NCBI GenBank assembly: GCA_964595035.1
Contig: CAZQNW010000036.1
Coordinates: 1 to 10,635, forward strand
DNA: 10,635 nt
Reading direction: 5' to 3'
Source of the DNA: JAKASV01 sp964595035
GTDB lineage: Bacteria > Babelota > Babeliae > Babelales > Vermiphilaceae
Position 1 is the first letter of the stretch. Every line of letters starts with the position of its first letter. Below, one piece after another: positions 1 to 5,423 of the stretch. A model generated the notes under the pieces. The model was not told the DNA's origin, searched no databases, and saw only the letters and a list, made by a program, of their open reading frames with translations. Both the position numbers and the translations under genes were made by a program.

Positions 1-1
1 G

Positions 2-88
2 CTGCAGCACTCAGGCATTTTAGACGTTAATATATTTAATGCAGGTGCAGTAAGCAGAAAATTTCCATCTAGCTATATTTCTATTTGA
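2..88 (+). CDS. possible 3' end of an upstream gene, cut by the window edge
   Basis: Frame 2 is open from the first base to a TGA at 86-88, giving 28 codons that end in NIFNAGAVSRKFPSSYISI. The other two forward frames hit stops by base 30. The piece has mixed, protein-like composition but no motif I recognise. An open run this short can occur by chance, so it is only a candidate for the C-terminus of a protein that starts outside the window. Extending the sequence to the left would settle it. Confidence 0.25.
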   Translation: MQHSGILDVNIFNAGAVSRKFPSSYISI

Positions 89-145
89 TATTTTAAGCGC
101 TTCTATTATACTTAATAGTATCATAAAGATTTGTAATGGATGGGT

Positions 146-176
146 TTGCGCCAAGTTTTAAAAAACATGTTATTCT
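146..176 (+). promoter_or_regulatory. tentative uvrA promoter
   Basis: A possible -10 box TATTCT lies at 171-176. The best -35 candidate is TTGCGC at 146-151, with a 19-base spacer that is longer than usual. The -10 box overlaps the left arm of an inverted repeat (170-177 / 194-201). This is weak and is inferred mainly from position. Confidence 0.25.
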
Positions 177-201
177 AAATACTTTATACGTAATAGAATA
201 A
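170..201. repeat. inverted repeat in the uvrA leader
   Basis: TTATTCTA (170-177) and TAGAATAA (194-201) are perfect 8-base inverted arms separated by 16 bases, ending 13 bases before the uvrA start codon. It could be an operator or a weak AU-rich stem in the mRNA leader. It does not match the Escherichia coli LexA box (CTGT-N8-ACAG). In such an AT-rich region, chance is a real alternative. Confidence 0.35.
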
Positions 202-214
202 TGAGTGAGAGGCT

Positions 215-2788
215 ATGGATTTTAAAAAAAATGACAAGATACGTATTATTGGTGCGCGAGAACACAATTTAAAAAATATTGATGTTGATCTGCCTAAAAA
301 TGCCTTGACGGTAATTACAGGTCCTTCGGGTTCAGGAAAGAGTTCCCTGGCACTCGATATTTTATTTGCAGAAGGGCAACGTCGTTACGCGGAATCATTA
401 TCTACCTATGCGCGCCAGTTTTTAGGCGTTTCCAAAAAACCTGATGTCGACCAAATTCAGGGATTATGTCCGGCTATTGCGATTGAGCAAAAGACAGTCG
501 GCGCAAATCCCCGTTCAACAGTTGGTACTATTACAGAAATTTATGATTATCTTCGTGTGCTTTTTGCGCGTATTGGTATAGCTCATTGTCCTACATGCCA
601 TGCGGCTATTAAGGCAGAGTCGGCAGAAAGTATTGTTGGCATGGTTAACGCACAATTTGCTGGGCATACTATTACGGTAGCGGCCCCTATTGCGAGCGAA
701 CGTAAGGGAGAGTTTGCCAACGATTTAAAGCGCTTGTTTACTAGCGGTTGGTATCGTTTTGCAATAGATGGCGCTAATTATCGTTTTAAGTCCCTGGAAG
801 AAATTGATGAGCTTAAGCTCAAAAAAACATTTAAGCATTCAATTGATTGCCTGATTGATATTTTGATTGTTTCCAAAGCTGAAGCCGCACGTCTTACAGA
901 AGCTGTAGAAACCTCCTTTAAATTAAGCAATGGATCATGCAAAATTATTGTCGGTGATACACATTATACGTATTCGTCAAGCCGTATGTGCCTTTCATGT
1001 GCGCGATCAATTCCTGAACTTGAACCGAGATTATTTTCTTTTAACTCTCCTATAGGAGCATGTAGCCGCTGTAATGGGCTTGGTATTATTCATGAATGGC
1101 CATGGGATACCAGTGATCCGGAGGCTTGGAAGGCTAATTATCCTGAGTTTTTCGGTAGATTTGCTCAAGAACAAACCTGCGGAGCATGTGCTGGACAGCG
1201 CCTTAATCCAGTTGCGTTAGGTGTAACTGTCGGTGGTAAAAATATTTATGAAATTTGTCAGTTATCTGTACACGATTGCCTTAAGTTTTTTAAAGAGATA
1301 CAGCTTGCTGAACATGAAGTACTTATTGCAAAGCCGTTATTACATGAAATTGTCAGCCGATTGAATTTCCTTAATGATGTAGGTCTCTCTTATTTGTCTC
1401 TGAATCGTACGGCAAGGACATTGTCGGGCGGAGAAGGGCAGCGTATTCGTTTGGCAACGCAAATTGGATCGGCTCTGAGTGGAGTTTTGTATGTTCTTGA
1501 TGAGCCTAGCATAGGATTGCATCAACGTGATAATGATCGCTTGATTGCTACGCTTAAACATTTAAAAGATATGGGCAATACGGTTGTTGTTGTCGAACAT
1601 GATATAGAAACTATTGAACATGCTGATTATGTAGTAGACATGGGGCCTGCTGCCGGTGTGCTTGGTGGTAAAGTTACTGCTCAAGGAACACCTGAAGAAT
1701 GTGCCAAAAATATTAACTCTTTAACTGGAGCTTATTTGTCTGGTAGACGTAGCATTAAAGTGCCGGAAAAAGTTCGTACTCCTAAAGGGTTTATTACCTT
1801 AGAGCATGCCAATCGCAATAACTTAAAAGATCTGACTGTTAAGTTCCCCCTAGGTGTTTTATGTGGAGTTTCAGGTGTTTCCGGGTCAGGTAAAAGTACG
1901 TTGATTATGCAAGAATTGGTTCCAACATTATCGAGAGAATTGTCCGGTAATAAGTTGCGTGAAACTGAAGATCATGACATTCAAGGTGCTGAACATTTGG
2001 ATCATTTAGTTGTCATAGACCAAAGTCCTATCGGTAGAACGCCGCGCTCTAATCCTGCCACCTATTTAGGTATTTTTGATGCAATTCGCGCACTGTTTGC
2101 CAGCTTACCAGAAAGTAATATTCGTGGTTATACTCCGGGCAGATTTAGTTTTAATGTTGCTGAAGGGCGTTGCGCGGAATGCCGTGGTGAGGGAACTATA
2201 AAAGTAAGTATGCACTTTTTGCCCGACGTTACGATGACCTGCAAAAGCTGTAAAGGCAAACGCTACAGTCAAGAGACATTGGCGGTAACATTCAAGGGTA
2301 AAAATATTGCTGATATTTTGGATATGACTGCATATGAAGCTGCGCAATTTTTTGAGGCGCATACATCGTTGTCCAAGCGGTTACAGCTGTTGTGTGATGT
2401 CGGGCTTGATTATATTAAATTAGGTCAACCGGCAACAACATTGTCGGGAGGTGAAGCTCAACGTATCAAACTTGTAGATGAGTTGGCAAAACGTGGTAGC
2501 CGTACTTTATATGTACTCGATGAGCCGACAACAGGGCTACATAACTGTGATATTGAGCGGTTGCTCAAGGTACTCAATACGCTTGTTGACAAGGGCAACT
2601 CAATGATTATTATTGAACATAACCTTGATGTGCTTAAAACTACTGATTATATTATAGACCTTGGTCCTGAAGGTGGAGCTGCTGGCGGGACTATTGTTGT
2701 GCAAGGAACTCCGGCACAGGTTGCCGCATGCCGCGAGAGTTACACAGGTGCATACCTTAAAAAGATGTTATCTAAACAGGTTTTATGA
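215..2788 (+). CDS. uvrA: excinuclease ABC subunit A (UvrA), compact form
   Basis: UvrA is the damage-sensing ATPase of nucleotide excision repair; as a dimer it loads UvrB at DNA lesions in the cytoplasm. The 857-residue protein has both ABC modules: Walker A GPSGSGKSS near 36-44 and GVSGSGKST near 553-561, signatures LSGGEGQR near 403 (usually LSGGEAQR) and LSGGEAQR near 743, and Walker B VLDEPS near 427 and VLDEPT near 767. Zinc cysteines are kept: C259/C262/C283/C286, a CxxC at 322-325, and C653/C656/C676/C679. The UvrB-binding region (about 125-250, with APIASERKGE) is present. The usual length is about 940; nearly all the deficit lies between the GLG at 288-290 and C322, where the insertion domain normally sits. 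The only plausible start has a GAGAGG ribosome binding site just 2 bases upstream, which is tight. No uvrB or uvrC is nearby. Confidence 0.97.
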   Translation: MDFKKNDKIRIIGAREHNLKNIDVDLPKNALTVITGPSGSGKSSLALDILFAEGQRRYAESLSTYARQFLGVSKKPDVDQIQGLCPAIAIEQKTVGANPRSTVGTITEIYDYLRVLFARIGIAHCPTCHAAIKAESAESIVGMVNAQFAGHTITVAAPIASERKGEFANDLKRLFTSGWYRFAIDGANYRFKSLEEIDELKLKKTFKHSIDCLIDILIVSKAEAARLTEAVETSFKLSNGSCKIIVGDTHYTYSSSRMCLSCARSIPELEPRLFSFNSPIGACSRCNGLGIIHEWPWDTSDPEAWKANYPEFFGRFAQEQTCGACAGQRLNPVALGVTVGGKNIYEICQLSVHDCLKFFKEIQLAEHEVLIAKPLLHEIVSRLNFLNDVGLSYLSLNRTARTLSGGEGQRIRLATQIGSALSGVLYVLDEPSIGLHQRDNDRLIATLKHLKDMGNTVVVVEHDIETIEHADYVVDMGPAAGVLGGKVTAQGTPEECAKNINSLTGAYLSGRRSIKVPEKVRTPKGFITLEHANRNNLKDLTVKFPLGVLCGVSGVSGSGKSTLIMQELVPTLSRELSGNKLRETEDHDIQGAEHLDHLVVIDQSPIGRTPRSNPATYLGIFDAIRALFASLPESNIRGYTPGRFSFNVAEGRCAECRGEGTIKVSMHFLPDVTMTCKSCKGKRYSQETLAVTFKGKNIADILDMTAYEAAQFFEAHTSLSKRLQLLCDVGLDYIKLGQPATTLSGGEAQRIKLVDELAKRGSRTLYVLDEPTTGLHNCDIERLLKVLNTLVDKGNSMIIIEHNLDVLKTTDYIIDLGPEGGAAGGTIVVQGTPAQVAACRESYTGAYLKKMLSKQVL

Positions 2789-2841
2789 AGCCTTTTGTGC
2801 ATTGTAGTATGAGCTGGTATAGTGAATTATATTCTTATACG

Positions 2842-2867
2842 TTGACTTAGGCTTTGTGTACTATGCT
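2842..2867 (+). promoter_or_regulatory. tentative promoter of the unknown secreted-protein gene
   Basis: TTGACT (2842-2847) is a five-of-six match to the sigma70 -35 box, and TATGCT (2862-2867) is a possible -10 box. The spacer is only 14 bases, shorter than the normal 16 to 18, so one of the two boxes may be misassigned. The position, 52 bases before the start codon, is sensible. Confidence 0.3.
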
Positions 2868-2918
2868 AGTCTGAAAAAATAAGAAGTTTATGTAGAGCTT
2901 GAATTTTTAGGGGATATT

Positions 2919-3887
2919 ATGCAATCTGTCCAGATAAAGCCACTGTGCTATGTGTTGTTGCTTGCTATTCTTTCTGCCCCGGTATTGTCGTCAGATATGC
3001 CGAACATCGCTCGCGTTACAGATTTCGGAATAACACAGAAACGCAATCAGTATATTGAGCAACACAATAAGAACCAACTGTTGAGGTCGCTTGTTAAAGC
3101 GGGTGCCTCGGTAGCTTCTGTCGCAGCATTAGTTGGTTGCGTATACTTTGTTTTTTCCGCAGATGTGGTTCAAGAGGTCAAAGGTGTTGCAACTGAAAAT
3201 ATACAGGATGTAGCTGATCTGGCAAGGAGAGTTGCACATCTTGAAGAACAAATGAAGCGACCATCCTTTTGTTCGAAATCCTGGTTCAAGGCTCTAGGGA
3301 TTGACCTTATTATGAGTCAGTCGGTTACTATTTTAGAGCATCTTATACGTTTAGGGTATAACGTAACTAAGTCTGTTTTTTATGATCAAACATTGTTTTG
3401 GTACATTAATAAAAAATCTCACATTGGTACCATTACCAGAGAGCTCAATGAGCATGAGGTGCTTGAGTATGAACTTTTTCCAAGCGCATTAGTACGAGAC
3501 TTTGAATATAGTGCCAAGATTCTTGATAAGGATGCATTCCAGTCAAAGTTTGACTATGAATATAATAGAAATCGTGTAATAACGGTATTCAACACGCTTG
3601 TTAACGAATTCGAGGGCCTTATAGCATTTATGTATTACAAGGCAGAACAGCTTGATGCTTCATCAATGTTGTATACAGAATTGCATGATAGAGCTCGTTA
3701 TCTTTATAATAGTGTAAATACATTAAGCAGTTCATTGGAACATACTCTCCAAGTATATGATACTGAATGTACAGTTGCTGATAGAAAACAACAAAAACCT
3801 ACATTTATGCCGCTGTTTCAGGGATTCTTTAATGATTTCAAACAGATTGTTCTTAGTTTCGTTCGCATCGAATTAGAGGTGGGCTAA
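2919..3887 (+). CDS. unrecognised secreted or membrane protein with coiled coil
   Basis: I do not recognise this 322-residue protein. It begins with a Sec-type signal peptide: K7, a hydrophobic core at about 9-20, and a possible cleavage near VLSS-D (25/26). A second hydrophobic stretch at about 61-81 (GASVASVAALVGCVYFVFSA) looks like a membrane span. An acidic, heptad-like segment follows at about 82-113 (DVADLARRVAHLEEQ), suggesting a short coiled coil. The rest (115-322) is mixed, probably helical, rich in Tyr and Phe, with no catalytic motif I can see. Positive charges precede the second hydrophobic stretch and acidic ones follow, so the topology is unclear. The start is supported by AGGGG at 2909-2913, 5 bases upstream. 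It stands between uvrA and an ATPase gene with gaps of over 100 bases on each side. An envelope-anchored or host-contact role is only a guess. Confidence 0.85.
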   Translation: MQSVQIKPLCYVLLLAILSAPVLSSDMPNIARVTDFGITQKRNQYIEQHNKNQLLRSLVKAGASVASVAALVGCVYFVFSADVVQEVKGVATENIQDVADLARRVAHLEEQMKRPSFCSKSWFKALGIDLIMSQSVTILEHLIRLGYNVTKSVFYDQTLFWYINKKSHIGTITRELNEHEVLEYELFPSALVRDFEYSAKILDKDAFQSKFDYEYNRNRVITVFNTLVNEFEGLIAFMYYKAEQLDASSMLYTELHDRARYLYNSVNTLSSSLEHTLQVYDTECTVADRKQQKPTFMPLFQGFFNDFKQIVLSFVRIELEVG

Positions 3888-3934
3888 AACCTGGTTTTAT
3901 GGTTCCTTTACCATGCCATTGTTCCGTTATTCTA

Positions 3935-3964
3935 TTAAATTGTATATACATCGCACAATATGCT
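3935..3964 (+). promoter_or_regulatory. tentative promoter of the ATPase gene
   Basis: TATGCT at 3959-3964 is a possible -10 box, the same hexamer as the one proposed before the preceding gene. TTAAAT at 3935-3940 is a poor -35 match with an 18-base spacer. If the -10 is right, transcription would start near 3971, exactly where the dyad at 3972-4011 begins. Confidence 0.25.
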
Positions 3965-3971
3965 ATCCTTA

Positions 3972-4011
3972 TATGGACAAATCTATAAGTCTTATTTAAG
4001 AAATGTCCATA
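3972..4011. repeat. dyad / stem-loop at the 5' leader of the ATPase gene
   Basis: TATGGACA (3972-3979) and TGTCCATA (4004-4011) are perfect 8-base inverted arms with a 24-base loop. Inside the loop is a nearly concentric inner repeat ATAAG-T-CTTAT (3985-3995). The right arm ends on the first base of the AGGAG ribosome binding site. It could act as a DNA operator, or as a stem in the mRNA that affects ribosome access. Confidence 0.5.
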
Positions 4012-4015
4012 GGAG
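4011..4015 (+). promoter_or_regulatory. ribosome binding site deciding the ATPase start
   Basis: AGGAG sits 5 bases before the ATG at 4021. The in-frame ATG at 4003 lies upstream of this site, inside the dyad, and has no ribosome binding site of its own, so 4021 is the better start. Confidence 0.75.
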
Positions 4016-4020
4016 TGCTT

Positions 4021-5190
4021 ATGATTGCAAGAACAATGGAACGTCATATATTGGAACGGGCTAAAAAATTACCGGTTATAGCAATTCTTGGTCCACGGCA
4101 GTCAGGTAAAACGACACTAGCAAAAAAGGCCTTTCCCAAACATACATATATATCCCTTGAAGATTTAAAGAACCGTGAATTTGCCCAAGAAGATCCTTAT
4201 GCATTTTTTCAAACGTATGCACATGAAGATGGAATAATTCTGGATGAAATACAGGAAGTTCCGTCTTTACTGTCATATATACAAGTTAAGGCAGATAGTG
4301 AGCAAAAGGCCGGATATTTTATCCTCACTGGATCACAAAATTTTCTGGTTAGCGAAGCAATTAATCAGACGTTAGCAGGTCGTATTTCAATTTTTACGCT
4401 CTTGCCTCTTTCTATCAATGAGCTTAAAAAGGCAGAGCTATTACCCGTAACCATCGAAGAACTTGTTTTTAATGGGCAATATCCACGTCTGTATTCATTT
4501 AATCTTAATCCGACAGACATATATCCTGATTATATTCGAACATATATTGAACGTGATATTAGAAGTATAAAAAATATAACCGATCTTTCGCTGTTCCAAA
4601 AATTTATTGGTCTTTGTGCTGGTAGAATAGGTCAATTACTTAACATAACATCTCTTGCGAATGATGCAGGTATTAGTTTAGCAACAGCAAAATCATGGCT
4701 TTCATTACTTGAGGCAAGTTACATCATCTTTCTATTACAACCCTATCATACCAATGTCGGCAAACGCCTGGTTAAAACTCCAAAACTTTATTTTTATGAT
4801 TCCGGCGTGGCTTGTTCACTTTTGGGTATTGAGTCTTGCACACAGTTGAGTCAACATTATTTGCGAGGTGGGCTCGTAGAGACTCTCCTCATATCAGAGC
4901 TTTATAAAGAACGATACAACAAAGGACTACTTCCACGCTATTATTTCTGGAGGGATAAATTGGGACATGAAATCGATTGCCTGAGTGTGCAGGCTAACAT
5001 GCAAATTCCTATTGAAATAAAGGCCGGCAAGACCCCATCATCGGATTACTTTGATGGATTAGCCTATTGGTATGATCTTCATGAACAAAATCCAAATGGG
5101 GTTGTTCTGTATGCGGGACAAGAGGATCAGCAGAGGTCTTTAGGGAGATTAGTCAGCTGGCGCTCTATGCCAAAACTTGAAGATATTTAA
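4021..5190 (+). CDS. AAA_14/DUF4143-family ATPase
   Basis: This 389-residue protein belongs to the widespread archaeal/bacterial family of P-loop ATPases with a C-terminal DUF4143 domain; its biological role is poorly known. The Walker A motif GPRQSGKTT is near 24-32, Walker B IILDEIQ near 72-78, and a sensor-like LTGSQNF near 102-108, followed by the family's typical LAGRISIFTLLPLS. YIRTYIERDIR (171-181) leads into a helical, winged-helix-like region (about 185-240). The C-terminal part has LVETLLISELYK and a PD-(D/E)XK-like pattern, with D319 in HEID and E332/K334 in IEIKAGK, so the nuclease-fold residues appear intact, although activity is unproven in the family. Length is typical. The start at 4021 was chosen for its AGGAG site; starting at 4003 would add six residues. 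The gene stands alone, with the unknown secreted protein before it and mutS after it. Such genes are often spread by horizontal transfer, but nothing here marks a recent event. Confidence 0.9.
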   Translation: MIARTMERHILERAKKLPVIAILGPRQSGKTTLAKKAFPKHTYISLEDLKNREFAQEDPYAFFQTYAHEDGIILDEIQEVPSLLSYIQVKADSEQKAGYFILTGSQNFLVSEAINQTLAGRISIFTLLPLSINELKKAELLPVTIEELVFNGQYPRLYSFNLNPTDIYPDYIRTYIERDIRSIKNITDLSLFQKFIGLCAGRIGQLLNITSLANDAGISLATAKSWLSLLEASYIIFLLQPYHTNVGKRLVKTPKLYFYDSGVACSLLGIESCTQLSQHYLRGGLVETLLISELYKERYNKGLLPRYYFWRDKLGHEIDCLSVQANMQIPIEIKAGKTPSSDYFDGLAYWYDLHEQNPNGVVLYAGQEDQQRSLGRLVSWRSMPKLEDI

Positions 5191-5224
5191 CAAGAGGCGC
5201 TAAATAGTAGACAGCGGAGATACA

Positions 5225-5324
5225 ATGATGGGAAGTTGTTGTACCTTATGAATCCTATTGGGCGCTTGCTTTAGGTTCGTTTATCGGCTTGGTAATAAAG
5301 GCATATTACGGTGAACAAGACTAA
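5225..5324 (+). pseudogene. possible frameshifted tiny membrane-protein gene
   Basis: GGAG (5216-5219) precedes tandem ATG codons at 5225 and 5228 with good spacing, but that frame stops after eight codons (TGA 5249-5251). One base over, the frame from 5232 to the TAA at 5322-5324 encodes 30 residues including YWALALGSFIGLVIKAYY, a convincing single membrane span, and it has no start codon of its own. Removing one G from the GGG at 5230-5232 would join the two into a 32-residue protein, starting MMEVVVPYES and ending in GEQD. This may be a real small gene broken by a one-base insertion, a sequencing error, a programmed shift or chance. I recognise no family. Confidence 0.3.
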
Positions 5325-5358
5325 ACACAGAATTGAATTTAAGAAGTACGCTTAATTC

Positions 5359-5386
5359 ATGACAAATTCATTATAATGTCTATACT
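5359..5386 (+). promoter_or_regulatory. probable mutS promoter
   Basis: ATGACA (5359-5364) and TATACT (5381-5386) each match the sigma70 boxes at five of six bases, with a 16-base spacer. This predicts a start of transcription near 5393, about 30 bases before the mutS ATG. A perfect TATAAT at 5372-5377 lies between them but lacks a good -35 at the right distance. Confidence 0.45.
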
Positions 5387-5423
5387 TTGAGTATCATGAT
5401 TATTTACATATGGAGCGCATTCA

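Noticed and set aside
103..118. Hairpin CTATTA-TACT-TAATAG downstream of the partial left-edge frame
   Set aside because: The stem is six A/T-dominated pairs with no T tract after it, so it is not a convincing terminator and is likely chance in AT-rich sequence.
1340..1561. Minus-strand open frame inside uvrA (likewise 2105-2362, 3853-4047, 4076-4276, 8732-8926, 8821-9147 and 10289-10477)
   Set aside because: They lie opposite strongly conserved genes or, for 3853-4047, across the gene end and leader of its neighbours. Their products show no motif or natural protein composition, so they are shadows of the real genes.
3899..3914. ATGGT-TCCTTT-ACCAT hairpin after the unknown secreted-protein gene
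   Set aside because: The stem is only 5 pairs and has no T tract, so it is too weak to call a terminator.
4003..4020. Upstream ATG as the start of the ATPase gene
   Set aside because: It has no ribosome binding site, lies in the dyad arm and precedes the good AGGAG that serves the ATG at 4021.
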